From: Ephydatia muelleri
Lineage: Eukaryota; Porifera; Demospongiae; Spongillida; Spongillidae
NCBI GenBank assembly: GCA_013339895.1
Contig: JABACO010000018.1
Location: 6,374,207-6,438,206 of the forward strand
DNA length: 64,000 nucleotides
Reading direction: 5' to 3'
Below the pieces are notes generated by a model that saw only the letters and a program-made list of their open reading frames with translations, was not told where the DNA came from and did no database searches. The translations under genes and the position numbers were made by a program. Of this stretch, positions 1-10,859 are shown one piece after another. Positions within the stretch are counted from its first letter, which is position 1, and every line of letters begins with the position of its first letter.

Positions 1-573
1 CAGCCATATGAGGTTGTATTTTCTTTTGTCTTGGCAGTGTGGCATAATCAAATGAATATTTTTACTGCTTGCATCTGTGTAAACTTACCACAGGCCCTGG
101 CCTACCACAAGTGTAGGTTCATCGCTATAGGCCATTCATGCAGGAATGTTGCCCTTCCAACAACAAAAGGGGTATGATAACCTCCTTCCAGTGTGGTACA
201 TACTTTTCCATCATGAAGAGCAACACAGTGTCGTATTTCAAACAAGTTGTATGGAGGGAATAAAATGAGTGGGGGGGGGGATGAAACAAGGAAGTGATTA
301 ATATTCGGGAGAATGGAACTCGGGTTGCCTGCAATTAATTGGCTCAAATCAAGCGTGAATTGTGCATTAACTTTGCACAGCTGTATCTCCGTAACAGATA
401 GAGTACAAATTAACATACAGAACAATTCAATAGTGAAAGGACCCCTCTACTTACATTTCAAATTTAAACCATTTCAAATTTAAACCATTTGAACGTTTCT
501 ACCTGAAGATGTGATGGTCTTGAACCCATGGGGTATCGGACTATGTAACATAGGTGCAGATAGACTGCATTGA
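1..573. other. No gene recognised; left flank of the hAT element
   Basis: Both strands hold only short open frames without recognisable domains. A G10 tract lies at 271-280. A direct repeat of an AT-rich phrase (AAATTTAAACCATTT) occurs twice near 460-490. I see no exon of the RNF213-like gene here. Confidence 0.5.
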
Positions 574-857
574 CAGGCCCGTAGGCAAGGGGGTGGCGTG
601 GGGGGCTTTAGCACCCCCCCTCCCCCCCCCCCCCAGTTTTATGGGTTGTAGAACTGACACTCGCTCTGTACGTGAAGCACATTGGTACAGTACCGTTCAG
701 AGCCAATTAAGTTTAAAACATTCATTATTCACGTGCATGGTATATCATAGGCGTTATTAGATGTACCATGTTCATACATTCAACACTGGTGTCCGTATTA
801 GAATACAATACACTGCATTAAACAAGTTGAAACTTAGGACCAGAGTGGTAACTGCAT

Positions 858-3086
858 TTACATGCGCAAACGACTTTCGTTTCTTTCAATGAAATCATTC
901 GCAATGCTGGTCATAGAAAGGCTATCTGTTTTGTCTTTGTGTATGTGTAGGATGAAGTACCAATTCAACCTTGCTTGACTCATTGTTGTGTGGAGCCATG
1001 TTTTAAGCCGACGAAGAGCACTAAAACTCCTTTCACTCACAGCATTTGTTGTTGGCATTACAAGGATCAACCTTGCCACTTTCATTACCTCACAGTAATA
1101 TTCCTTTTCCACACTGTTTCTGGTTTTAAGGTAGGCAATTACAGCATCTAAGTCCACCAATGGGCTTGCACTACTGGTATGCAAGGCATGGAGCTGTGTC
1201 TAAAGACAATCACTATTCAAGTGAGCTGCTCCATAGAATGAAGTTATCTCTTTGATTGCTTCTTCCAGCTCAATGGATTCTGTAGTATTAGTTGTCAGAA
1301 CCATTTCTAACTTCTGAAGCATTTGAAAACCCTTTTGGTCAAACCTGTTTGCAATAGCAGTTGTGATTAGGTCAATTGCCTGGTAGTAAATCCTTCGGTA
1401 GTGGTCCTTTACATTAGTTGGATATTCCGGAGCAGTCTTACCTGTTTCAAAACGAGGTGGAACATTTCTACGATGTGGAAGGGTGGGATCTGGCACATCA
1501 ATTGAAAGCCTTCTGGTTTCAAGGTAGTTCCAGAAGATCGAATGGATTGAAATATCAGCTTTGTTGTTTGCACAATTCTCTGTCCTTCACATGCTGAATG
1601 CCTGGTTGATTGTAGTGAGCATGAGAGATTGTCAACCATGTTCAAAAGTTTCTGTCCAAGTTCTACTCCAAAGATGAAATCAAATGATTCCATTTGTGCA
1701 GTGACTCCTCCAATTCGTGCCTTCATCTCAGTGTCTCGTGTAGCATCCTTGGCAGCATCCCATGTCTGCATTAGTGAGTTGTAATGATCAGCAATTGATG
1801 CCAGTGCTTCAGCACGGACTGTCCACCTTGTTGGGCAAAAAATTCTAATTCCTGATGATCCAACTGCAACATCATCTTTAAACTTCTGAGAAATGGTTTG
1901 ATGTTTGGGTGATTTCTTTATAAGCTTGGTGATTTCATGCACTGTATTTAAAGTATCTTCCATGACTTTTATACCCTTATCTTTTGTATCTTGTGTTGCC
2001 AAATTCAAAGCATGGCCATAACAATGGGTGAACAGTGCCCTTGGCTCATCTGCTAAAATTTTAATTGCTACCCCTGATTTAACACCGGTCATGTTGCTTG
2101 CTTCATCATAACATTGTCCACGACAATGATCAAGCTCAAGTTCATGCGCAACAAAACTTCCTTGATCATTGATTGAATTGAGTCTGCTGAAGTTGACTCA
2201 AGGTTGTACATTCCTATTGGCTCTTCGTGAACATCTAATTTATCATCTACATAACGCAGACACATGACCTTCTGCTCAGTATTAGACAGATCTGTTGTCT
2301 CATCTACCATGATTGTGTACCACTTTCCAGACACCTCTGAAGTGATTTCCCTCAGGATCCTTAATGCCATGATACTGAGCATCTCATTTAGGATATCTGG
2401 TGAGATAAATTTGTCCTGGGATTTCTCCATCCATTTGAGAAGACTTGGTTTGTCGTCAGCTCTTGTTCTAAGCAGTTGCATGAGGTTGGAGTCGGATTCT
2501 CCATAATCCGTCTTGTGGCATTGACCATGCAGAGCTAGGCCTTGTCTGCCTAGGTACCGAACACTGCTAAGTATAATCTTCAGCATTTCTCTATTTTCAG
2601 CTTTCTCCTTTGCATGAGATGTGCTTAGTTGTTCTCCAACATCCCTGGTAATTCCTGGAATTGATACAACCTACATTGCTTCATGATGAGATTTTGTATG
2701 TCGATGATTTTCAAACTTCTCAAGTGCATTTTTCCAGTTGGAAAACCCAGTGACAGAGAAGACATCATTGTTATGCATAAGCATAAGAGACATCATCATT
2801 GTTATGTGTAAGCATAAGAGCACGCTGTCTGCCACCATGCAGTAGAAGCAAAGAACACAATCTTTTGCCTCTATGATGGAGAAAATGCTCGTCTCTGCTT
2901 GCCGAAAGTCTGCTTCGGGAAGGAAAGGTTCGGTTGATTTGGACACTCAGGAAGTAGAAAATCAGCGGCTTTTACATTGACTTCGCTAGTTAGATTGGCC
3001 TTGGTCGTCTTCAATGACAGTGGTTGGAGTGGGCTCTCCACTACCAAGCAACTGGTAGCTGTCTGCAGGCGATTGCAGACTGGCAC
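858..3086 (-). pseudogene. hAT transposase (TTF zinc finger, DUF4371-like core, hAT dimerisation domain), frameshifted
   Basis: Read on the minus strand the protein-like blocks run in the normal order. An N-terminal TTF-type zinc-finger region (2671-3086) has the phrases CPNQPNLSFPKQTFGK, FCYCM-like cysteines and FENHRHTKSHHEAM. A DUF4371/RNase H-like core (1409-2586) contains MVDETTDLSNTEQK and FTHCYGHALNLATQD. A C-terminal hAT dimerisation block (858-1184) contains NAVSERSFSALRRLKTWL. These blocks lie in at least six open segments in different frames, so several indels have broken the gene. A local direct duplication of about 35 bp lies at 2763-2823. It resembles the 'zinc finger MYM-type protein 1-like' group of hAT transposases. 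The part 5' of 3086 is separated by gypsy-1 and would resume after 7482, where I see no clear further coding. It is not a functional gene as it stands. Confidence 0.8.
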
Positions 3087-3101
3087 TTACATGTACCTCA
3101 G

Positions 3102-3217
3102 TGTAGTGTCTCAGAATAGTATTAACATATATATATCTAACTGAGACAAGAATGACAAATCACCTAGAGCAATCGTATTTATACCACGTTCTACGCATGC
3201 GCACTTCCTACACTACA
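3102..3217 (-). repeat. gypsy-1 3' LTR (116 bp)
   Basis: Identical to 7361-7476. On the minus strand it carries an NRF1-like palindrome core (TGCGCATGCG) followed about 10 bp later by TATAAATA, a plausible promoter arrangement. Confidence 0.95.
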
Positions 3218-3240
3218 CTTCTTCCCCCGAGTTTTCTTCT

Positions 3241-6200
3241 TCATACATTATAGCCAAACTCTTCGTGGAAACGCACTGGAGGACGATGTTCTCTGGTGGA
3301 CTTCCTGCGTTTTTCCACCGTTGCGTGTTCAGGCAGTGTTGCCTGATCCTCTTGAGGGGTAGCATCATGTATTGGCTGTTGTTCATGTCTCAGATTCGGT
3401 GCATTTTCATCTGTAATAATGTCCTGGTCGTCTGCTGAACCCGGTTGCCTGTTAGGAAAGTATTCAGAATCTTCTGCCTCTTGCACATGGGCTTCATCCT
3501 GTTCTCTTTCCCGGAGATGATCAATGTGACGATGCCATAACTGTCCACTAACATTGACTGTATAGGATACACTATTGCGTTGCTTCACGATCACCCCCGG
3601 TAGCCAATTTTGTTGATGGTTTTGTCCTTTTACCCACACAGCTTGTCCAACAGTAAACTCACGTTGCTTTGCATGTTTGTCGTAGGCTATTTTCTGTCTT
3701 CTCTGAGACGCCTGTACTTTCACCTCCGGATTGGGACAGTGTGAAGTATTTGTGATGCATGTTTGTTGCCTCAAAAGGTCAAGTCTACCTCTCAACTGTC
3801 TTCCGACCAGAAGCTCGGCAGGCGATACCCCCGTTGTCGAGTGAGGGGTGTTCCTGTATGAAAATAGAAACTGTTGCAAACGTCGAACAGGATCCTTCTC
3901 GTTACCCATAGCGCTAAAAGCACGTTTGAACGTTTTCACAAAACGCTCTGCTTCACCATTAGAGCTTGGATGGTAAGGCGCCACTCTCACATGTCTGATA
4001 CCATTCTCGTCGCAGAATGTCTTGAATTGGTCACTCGTGAATTGAGAACCATTATCTGTCACGATTATTTCCGGAAGGCCAAACCGTGAGAAAGTAGCCA
4101 TTAATGCCGTAATTGTTGTCCCGCTGGTAGCTTCATTCAGCTGGAACACTTCGGGCCATTTCGTTCTTGCATCAACAACTATGAGCCACATTTTTCCGAA
4201 GAATGGACCTGCAAAATCAGCATGCAAACGCTGCCATGGTTTGGATGGATATTCCCAAGGATGCAAAGGTGCATGTGGTACGTTATCCTTCTGCTGATTA
4301 CAAGAATCGCAGGTACGCACCATCCGCTCAATATCTTCGTCGATTCCTGGCCACCATACGTGCAACCGGGCCAATGATTTCATTCTTACGATCCCTGGAT
4401 GGCTCTGATGCAATTCCTTCAAGATATGTTGCCGCATCCCCGGGGGAATCACTGCTTTGATTCCCCACATCAAACAGTTTCCTTCGGTTGACAGCTCCTC
4501 TCTTCGATTAAAGTATGGCCGTAGCTGATCATCTACTCTGCCTGCCTTGTTCCATCCATCTTTTGTGAATTTCAACACCTGTCTCAACAGTGCATCAGAC
4601 ATGGTCCCTCGTTCGATGTCCTTGACTGTTAGTGGGAATGCCGCCAACTGCGGTCCGTACAAAGCCAAGATACGATCGCCCCCTTCCTCACCATCAATGG
4701 CTTCAGACTCCGTCGATGGATATCTCGACAATCCATCTGCATTTCCATGCTTCTGCGTTGGCTTATAGACAATGTCGTACTGATATCCCGCTAAGCATAA
4801 GGCCCACCTTTGCAGTCGCCCTGCCACAACTGAGGATATTCCTGTCTTCGGTCCAAATATTTTGACCAACGGTTGATGATCAGTCACCAGTAAGAATTTT
4901 CGACCATAGAGATATTGATGAAATTTCTTCAACCCAAATATGATGCTGAGAGCTTCCTTTTCAATCTGCGAATAATTTCGTTCTGCCTTCGAAAGTGTTC
5001 TTGATGCATAACTTATCGGCCTCTCCGACCCGTCCTTGAAATGGTGTGACAGAACTGCTCCAAGGCCATGAGCTGATGCGTCACAAGCAAGGCTAATTTC
5101 TTCCGAAGGATTGTAATGGCACAGTACTTCGGCCGATCCTAATGCTTGCTTAAGCTGGTTGAAGCTCTTCATGCAGGTCGCCGTCCAAATCCACGGAGTA
5201 TTTTTCTGCAATAGCTCATTCAATGGCGCACAAAGATCAGCCACGCTTTGTATAAACTTCCCATAGTAATTGACAATCCCTAGGAATGATCTCAACTCTG
5301 TGACGTTAAGGGGAATCGGTGCTTTCTGTATTACTTCTATCTTCTTTGGGCTTGTGCAAATTCCGTTCCTTGAAATCACGTGACCTAGATATTCAACTGA
5401 TTCTTTGAGAAATTTGCACTTTGTCAAACGCAACCGCAAACCAAATTCTTTTAGTCTTCCAAAAACTCGTTCAAGATTCTTGAGATGTTCGTCTATTTCC
5501 TTTCCGGTGACCAATATGTCATCCTGATAACACACTACGCCAGGTAATCCTTGCAGAATAGTGTCCATCGCTCTCTGAAACAAGGCAGGGGCCGAACTAA
5601 CACCAAAGGGTAATCGCTTGTACCTGAACAAACCCCTGTGCGTGTTGACAACTAAATACTTCCGAGAACCCTCATCTAATTCCATTTGCAAAAACGCCTC
5701 ACTAAGGTCTAAAATGGTGAACCTTTCTCCTCCCTGTAAATTTGCATACAAGTCGTCAATCTTTGGAAGAGGATACTGCTCAATATCCAAACATTGGTTG
5801 ACCGTGACTTTGAAGTCGCCGCACATCCTTACATCCCCATTGTTCTTGATTACTGGTACAATTGGTGCAGCCCATTCAGAGTGCGAAATAGGCTCTATTA
5901 CACCTATGGCTACCAGGCGCTCTAACTCTTGTTCCACCCGTTCTCTCAGTGCGTAGGCAACAGGCCTTGGTTTGAAAAACTTCGGTGTTGCCTCGCTTTG
6001 CACTCTTATAGTGGCCTTTAGATCTTTTATCTTCCCTAATTGTTGTTTGAATATGACATCATACCTCTTCAAGAGTTCATCTAATGCAGGTGGGTTTCCT
6101 CTGGCGCCAGTCGGTGGACTTTGACCCTGTGAACAAGAAGCAACAATAGCATGCGTTTTACACTCTTGTACAAATGTGTTCTTCAAAACATCCCATGCTA

Positions 6201-6690
6201 CATCTACTTGTACAAGCCAATTTCTACCAAACAATGGAGCTTCCTCTCCCTCTACAACAACTAAAGGTAGACTCTTGTGCCGCTGAGAGCCTGCGTTGAC
6301 GTCAACAGTAGTCTCCCCAATGACGTGTAGTCTATGCCCCGAATAAGCTCGTAGGACAATTTTTCTTTTTGTCAGAGGAGGAGATCCCAGCTTCTCTCGC
6401 CATGTCTTTTTGCTGACGAGACTAACACTAGCTCCTGTGTCAAGCTCCATCTTTAGTGGTATTCCATTCAACTCCACTTCGATCCACACACGCTTGGTAT
6501 TAATGCCCTTCAGGACACCGATGTAGTCCAACCTGTACTCTTGTTCCTGGGGCTCTGTCACTCGATGCGTAGTCTCCTTTTTTTGAACCGCTTGACCTGC
6601 ATGCTCGTGCCAAATGTCCAACACGTTTGCATTTGTGACACTGGGTCCCACGATAAGGGCAATTCCATGAATTATGCCCATTCCCCGCAC
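3241..6690 (-). CDS. gypsy-1 Pol polyprotein (PR-RT-RNase H-INT), intact
   Basis: An open frame of 1149 codons. In order there is an aspartic protease with MELDTGASVSLVS near residue 80, then a reverse transcriptase with LPFGVSSAP and the catalytic YQDD near residue 390. RNase H follows with the LACDASAHGLGAVLSH phrase. The integrase has an H2C2 zinc domain (HQSHPG...CDSC, about residues 760-800) and a DDE core (HADFAGP, VTDNGSQF, and an E in SSNGEAERF). A basic C-terminal tail ends the protein. No stop interrupts it. The frame is +1 relative to gag and overlaps it over 6500-6690, so Pol would be made by frameshifting; the first Met shown is probably not a true start. It is closest to K02A2.6-like metazoan gypsy polyproteins. 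Confidence 0.95.
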   Translation of the reverse strand: MRGMGIIHGIALIVGPSVTNANVLDIWHEHAGQAVQKKETTHRVTEPQEQEYRLDYIGVLKGINTKRVWIEVELNGIPLKMELDTGASVSLVSKKTWREKLGSPPLTKRKIVLRAYSGHRLHVIGETTVDVNAGSQRHKSLPLVVVEGEEAPLFGRNWLVQVDVAWDVLKNTFVQECKTHAIVASCSQGQSPPTGARGNPPALDELLKRYDVIFKQQLGKIKDLKATIRVQSEATPKFFKPRPVAYALRERVEQELERLVAIGVIEPISHSEWAAPIVPVIKNNGDVRMCGDFKVTVNQCLDIEQYPLPKIDDLYANLQGGERFTILDLSEAFLQMELDEGSRKYLVVNTHRGLFRYKRLPFGVSSAPALFQRAMDTILQGLPGVVCYQDDILVTGKEIDEHLKNLERVFGRLKEFGLRLRLTKCKFLKESVEYLGHVISRNGICTSPKKIEVIQKAPIPLNVTELRSFLGIVNYYGKFIQSVADLCAPLNELLQKNTPWIWTATCMKSFNQLKQALGSAEVLCHYNPSEEISLACDASAHGLGAVLSHHFKDGSERPISYASRTLSKAERNYSQIEKEALSIIFGLKKFHQYLYGRKFLLVTDHQPLVKIFGPKTGISSVVAGRLQRWALCLAGYQYDIVYKPTQKHGNADGLSRYPSTESEAIDGEEGGDRILALYGPQLAAFPLTVKDIERGTMSDALLRQVLKFTKDGWNKAGRVDDQLRPYFNRREELSTEGNCLMWGIKAVIPPGMRQHILKELHQSHPGIVRMKSLARLHVWWPGIDEDIERMVRTCDSCNQQKDNVPHAPLHPWEYPSKPWQRLHADFAGPFFGKMWLIVVDARTKWPEVFQLNEATSGTTITALMATFSRFGLPEIIVTDNGSQFTSDQFKTFCDENGIRHVRVAPYHPSSNGEAERFVKTFKRAFSAMGNEKDPVRRLQQFLFSYRNTPHSTTGVSPAELLVGRQLRGRLDLLRQQTCITNTSHCPNPEVKVQASQRRQKIAYDKHAKQREFTVGQAVWVKGQNHQQNWLPGVIVKQRNSVSYTVNVSGQLWHRHIDHLREREQDEAHVQEAEDSEYFPNRQPGSADDQDIITDENAPNLRHEQQPIHDATPQEDQATLPEHATVEKRRKSTREHRPPVRFHEEFGYNV

Positions 6691-7336
6691 AACGAGTGCA
6701 CCCTTCCTCCCTCCCGGAGGGACGTGCTCTATTGGGTACAGGTTTTCTTACTACGTTGATAGCCGCCGTCTCCGTTTCTTGCCGCTTTGAGTCTTGGTGT
6801 TCCTCCTTGAAGTCTTTGGCCCCCTTTTCCACTGTCTCCATTGCCTGAGATATCTCAAGAGCGCGCTCAGCTGTTAAATTCGCTTCAGACAAAAGACGCT
6901 TTTGTATATTAGTGGCAATTAACCCGCATACCAACTGGTCCCTTAATGCGTCGTTTAGAAATTGCCCAAAATGACATGTTTTTGCCAACCTTCGAAGCTC
7001 TACCATGTATTTCGCTGCGCTCTCTCCAGGCTGTTGATGTCTGCGATGAAAATTGAAGCGCTCGGCAATGACAAGTCTCGCCGGCTTATAGTGCCCTTTT
7101 AGCACCTCGAGAAGTTCCTCGAGAGTTCTCGAAGCTGGGGTATCAGGAGCCAGGAGGTCCCTTAAAACCTGATAGGTAGAAGACCCCACCACAGTTAGGA
7201 AAAACGCTACCTGCTTTTTCTTGTCACTGACGTCGTTGACTAGCAAGTACTGTTCCAGCCGTTCGGCGTACGCCTCGAAATCCTCTGTCTGAGGGTCGAA
7301 AGGTTCTAGACTCCTTCCAATGGGTAAGGACGCCAT
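6500..7336 (-). CDS. gypsy-1 Gag, intact (278 aa)
   Basis: It starts with ATG 25 bp inside the 5' LTR, just after the primer binding site. The N-terminal two thirds are a retrotransposon gag capsid-like region (LEQYLLVNDVSDKKKQVAFF, FHRRHQQPGESAAKYMVEL). Two CCHC zinc knuckles follow near residues 218-250 (CTRCAGNGHNSWNC and CHKCKRVGHLARAC). The zinc-knuckle part overlaps the upstream end of the pol frame. It binds element RNA and assembles the particle, as known for the family. Confidence 0.93.
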   Translation of the reverse strand: MASLPIGRSLEPFDPQTEDFEAYAERLEQYLLVNDVSDKKKQVAFFLTVVGSSTYQVLRDLLAPDTPASRTLEELLEVLKGHYKPARLVIAERFNFHRRHQQPGESAAKYMVELRRLAKTCHFGQFLNDALRDQLVCGLIATNIQKRLLSEANLTAERALEISQAMETVEKGAKDFKEEHQDSKRQETETAAINVVRKPVPNRARPSGREEGCTRCAGNGHNSWNCPYRGTQCHKCKRVGHLARACRSSGSKKGDYASSDRAPGTRVQVGLHRCPEGH

Positions 7337-7360
7337 TCTATCCCACCCTCGTCGCCACTT

Positions 7361-7476
7361 TGTAGTGTCTCAGAATAGTATTAACATATATATATCTAAC
7401 TGAGACAAGAATGACAAATCACCTAGAGCAATCGTATTTATACCACGTTCTACGCATGCGCACTTCCTACACTACA
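7361..7476 (-). repeat. gypsy-1 5' LTR (116 bp)
   Basis: Identical to the copy at 3102-3217. Being upstream of gag on the minus strand, it is the promoter copy. TATAAATA lies downstream of an NRF1-like palindrome. Confidence 0.95.
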
Positions 7477-7880
7477 CTCAGTAGCACTGGCACCTACCGT
7501 GGCATTGTTTGGAAGTGTGTAGAGTTAGATTTTACAACCCATCGCAGAATTGACATTTTATAGCGCACTGTGTTAAATCGCAAATCGCATGAAATGAATT
7601 GCAGCTGCTTAATAACTCGAATTATTTGATAATTCCTATTCATTCCGGATATACATGAGAATAAAAAAATAAATCATTAATTTCCTTTGAAATTACGGGC
7701 TGGTTTCTGGGGCCCCCAGACCCCGATGGGGGAGCTTACAGCGCTACCCCCTAGCTGTTGCAAGAGGGGGCTCTGCCCCCTCCTGCACCCGCCCCTCCAT
7801 TTAGCCCCCCCCCCCCCCCCCAATTTTTAAACCTTTTCTACGCTCCTGTGCAAGACACCAGGTTATATTTTCCTAGAGAC

Positions 7881-7960
7881 ATAGTGTGGTATGAAGGGGT
7901 GAAAATAGGAAGTTGGTGACGTTAATGCTACGGATGTTATAGTGATTCAAGTGTAAGGTA
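7881..7960 (+). repeat. Half copy of the foldback MITE found at 22341 and 48409
   Basis: The order of phrases (TATGAAGGGGTGAAAATAGGAAG, split here, then TGTTATAGTGATTCAAG) matches the right arm of the foldback at 22341-22590 with many substitutions. Only one arm is present and it runs into the next MITE. Old and decayed. Confidence 0.5.
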
Positions 7961-7984
7961 TTTTCACAACTTATATATGGGATC

Positions 7985-8213
7985 GTTCTGTGAAAAGGGA
8001 CCTAACACATGCATGTTTTTAAATCCTTGATATTCAGGAAGTATGAAATGTCTTCTACACATTGATTCTTACGTACTGAGAATCAGAGTATCTGCCATGG
8101 AGTTGTAAGGCCCTGAATTTTTTATTAGCCATACATTTCAATACAAGTTTTACAGTTCTATTGCTCGTACTGGAAATTTTATAATGTATACGTTAGGTCC
8201 TTTTATGCGGAAA
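7985..8213 (+). repeat. MITE family A, copy 1
   Basis: About 230 bp with inverted ends: AAAAGGGACCTAACACATGC on the left, and a right end that on the other strand reads CCGCATAAAAGGACCTAACG. The interior (ATGTCTTCTACACATTGATT, TTACGTACTGAGAATCAGAG) recurs at 52803-53010 in the same orientation and at 41113-41336 inverted. It has no coding capacity. Confidence 0.75.
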
Positions 8214-8293
8214 CCCATCCCATTGATAGAAAAAGCGCATGAACTGTCGCAAGTCATAATCTTGTACTCTGTGACAACACAGCATGGGGGTGG

Positions 8294-8435
8294 TGTAGCG
8301 TTGTACCAGATTATGCACGAACCATATGTTGAATCACGCAGCTCATAACATACCTACACAACCTATACACGAACTCCAATAAGACCCCCCCCACCACACA
8401 GCGCATGCGCATACATGTCCCAGTCTACTACTACA
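8294..8435 (-). repeat. gypsy-2 3' LTR (probable, 142 bp)
   Basis: It ends TGTAG...CTACA like the other LTRs here and abuts a polypurine tract at 8436-8450. It contains a perfect NRF1-type palindrome (TGCGCATGCGC). The outer edge at 8294 is inferred from the terminal TGTAG only, because the partner LTR is missing. Confidence 0.55.
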
Positions 8436-8450
8436 TCCCCCTTTATAAGT

Positions 8451-10859
8451 TCAATAATAGTCTGGCGGTCTAGATATTCTCCCACTTCTTGTTCTTATTA
8501 CGTGCTCTTCTTTGGGTTCCATCCTAGGTGCTTGCCTCTCCCTGCGTGGATCTTTAGTATCCCGTCTCTCTGGTTCTTCCAGGTCGCCTTCGTCTTTCTT
8601 TTTCTCATCTTGGGGTTCGCTATTCGATATCTCTGTATCCACATGTTTTTCCCCTTCATCTTTCTCTTCTTCATCTTGAGGTTCCCTATTTGATATCTCT
8701 GTGTCCATCTGTTTGTCCTCTTCTGCTACATCTCTCAATTTATCACTCTCATCCTCTACTCTTCGCCTGCCAAGTTCATCTGCAGTTTCCTCCTCCTCTG
8801 ACATATCCCCTCCTCTCTCATCTTGGTCTTTTGGCATAAGAACTAAACCACGCCTATTTCGTCTGAAGTTCCCTTCTTGTGTCTCCACCACAAAGGATCG
8901 CGGAGCGATCTCTTTCATAACCCTCCCCATAGTGTGACGATCCAAAATCCACACTGTATCTCCTGGGTGCAATGTAGGAAGCATCTTTATTCCATGATCT
9001 GCATCAAAATTCTTCTTTTGTCTCCCTTTTACTTGGTCATTTTTGTTCGACAGTACTGTAGGATCCGGAAGTTTGGGGACTCTCTGTTCCTGAGCCATAG
9101 GCAAAGTGGTTCTGAGTCTCCTACACATAAGCAATTCAGCTGGACTGTAACCGATTTCAAGAGGAGTCGCACGGTATATCAGCAAGGCCAAAAATGGATC
9201 TTTTTCTTTTTTCCATAGACTTTTCACTGTTCTTACTGCCCGCTCTGCTTCCCCATTGGACTGTGGATAAAGTGGGCTACTAGTGATGTGTTCAAAACCA
9301 TACTCCCTACTGAAGTTCTGAAATGTTCTCGAAGAAAACTGAGGACCATTATCAGATACAACTTCTTCCGGCACTCCATGCCTTGCAAAAATGCCTTTCA
9401 CTGCTCCTATCACAGCCTCAGTTGACAGACCTCCCAACCTGGTTACCTCTATGAACCTTGAATAATAGTCTACCATAAGGAGATAGCTACACTTTTCCCA
9501 TTCAAAAATATCCATGGCAACCTTCTGCCATGGCAAGGTAGGTAAAGGTGTTGTCAACAAAGGTTCTGCTCTTTGTATCTGCTCTTTACAACATGTTGGG
9601 CACCGCTGCACTAGCTCTTCTATATGTTTTGACAATCCTGGCCACCAAACGGACTGACGGGCTCTTTCTCTGCATTTAGTTATGCCCTGATGTCCTTCAT
9701 GGATCTTCTTCAACATTTCAGGCCTCATGGATTCTGGAATAACTATTCTCGCTCCCCTCATCAACAAACCCTTCACAACTGTGAGCTCTGCAGACACATG
9801 AGAATAAGCTCTTACTGGTCCTGGCAGCTTTTTCTTTTCAGGCCATCCGTCCAAGCAGTACCTAGCGACTTGTTTGATTACTGCATCCACCTGCTGCTGC
9901 CTTCGAATCCGTTGGATACCCTTCTCTGACTTGGGGTGATACTCCATCGTGAAATCTATAAATGCATTTGTTGCCTTCTGTAGTAGCAAATCATCTGCAG
10001 TAGGCTCTGAGACTGGAGCACGAGACAATGCATCTGCAATTGCTAAATCCTTGCCTGCTACGTGGGAAATTGTGAATGAGTACCGCATCAGACGCAGTCG
10101 AAAACGTTGAACCCGTATTGGCAGTTCATCCAAGTTCTTATTACTGAAGAGTGGTACTAAAGGCTTGTGATCTGTCTGAAGATGAAATTGCAAGCCTATC
10201 AAATAGTCAGAGAATCGTTCACATGCCCACGTCAAAGCTAGAGCTTCCTTTTCAATTTGTGCGTATCTTTTCTCTGTAGGCGTCATGGCTCTGGACACAT
10301 ATGCTATAGGACGCAACTCGCCTTTCAGCTGCTTCTGCAACAACACCGCACCAAGTCCAAAGGACGAGGCGTCTGCAGAAACTATTGTCTCCCGAACTGG
10401 ATCAAAGAAAGCCAACAGAGGTCTTGAACTCAAGGCTTCTTTTACTTCTTGAAAGGCCTTCTTTTGTGCCTCTCCCCAAATCCACATATTTTTCTTTGAC
10501 AGTAGATCTCGCAGAGGCTGTGTTCTCTCTGCAACGTTGGGTGAAAATTTACTTAGCTGATTGACCATGCCAAGAAACCTACGGACATCTCCTATGTTTG
10601 TTGGTTCTGGAACTTGTCGAATCGCACTAACTTTAGCAGGATCCGGCCTGATTCCCTCACTATCAATAACCTGACCAAGAAATTTTACTTCAGGTAAGGA
10701 AAAGAAACACTTCTCTTTATTTAGGGTGAGACCAGAACGTTGGATTCTCCGAAGAACTTCGTGTAGACGACTGTCATGTTCTTCTTGAGTCTTGCCATGA
10801 ACCAGAATATCATCCATCATGCACAGCACTCCCTCTACACCTGAGAGAATTGAGAGCAT
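8451..10859 (-). pseudogene. gypsy-2 Pol, part 2 (RT palm, RNase H, integrase)
   Basis: Open for 802 codons. It starts within RT, with the catalytic MMDD near residue 13, then the thumb and connection. RNase H follows (VSADASSFGLGAVLLQ near residue 160). The integrase has H2C2 (HEGHQG...CPTCC) and a DDE core (MDIFEW, VSDNGPQF near residue 503, NGEAERAVR). The C-terminal tail is strongly acidic and contains an internal duplication (the phrase DTEISN...EPQDE occurs twice, 8590-8720). It is separated from the upstream RT half by a frameshift near 10860-10890. Confidence 0.88.

Larger units (their letters stand above)
3102..7476 (-). mobile_element. gypsy-1: complete Ty3/gypsy LTR retrotransposon
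   Basis: Two 116-bp LTRs (3102-3217 and 7361-7476) are identical and end TGTAG...CTACA. The flanks carry a perfect 5-bp target duplication CTCAG (3097-3101, 7477-7481). On the minus strand, the primer binding site TGGCGACGAGGGTGGGAT begins 3 nt after the 5' LTR (right-hand copy). A purine-rich tract (GGGGGAAGAAG) directly precedes the 3' LTR (left-hand copy). gag and pol are both open. The length of 4375 bp and the gag-PR-RT-RH-INT order are typical of Ty3/gypsy. Identical LTRs imply a recent insertion. It sits inside the hAT element at 574-7848. Confidence 0.95.
574..7848 (-). mobile_element. hAT-superfamily DNA transposon (ZMYM1/TTF-type), split by gypsy-1
   Basis: The left end starts CAGGCCCGTAGGCAAGG at 574. 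The right end, read on the minus strand from 7848, starts CAGGAGCGTAGAAAAGG, so the termini are imperfect inverted repeats. Both ends are followed by C- or G-rich tracts. Removing gypsy-1 and one CTCAG copy (3102-7481) leaves about 2.9 kb, a normal hAT size, with a broken transposase reading leftward. The 8-bp flanks (TGCATTGA left, TGCAAGAC right) share only their first four bases in register, so the 8-bp target duplication usual for hAT is at best decayed. The boundaries are inferred from TIR similarity. Confidence 0.6.

Noticed and set aside
3874..5956. Plus-strand open frames opposite gypsy-1 pol
   Set aside because: Shadows of an intact coding frame on the minus strand. No similarity and no codon bias of their own.
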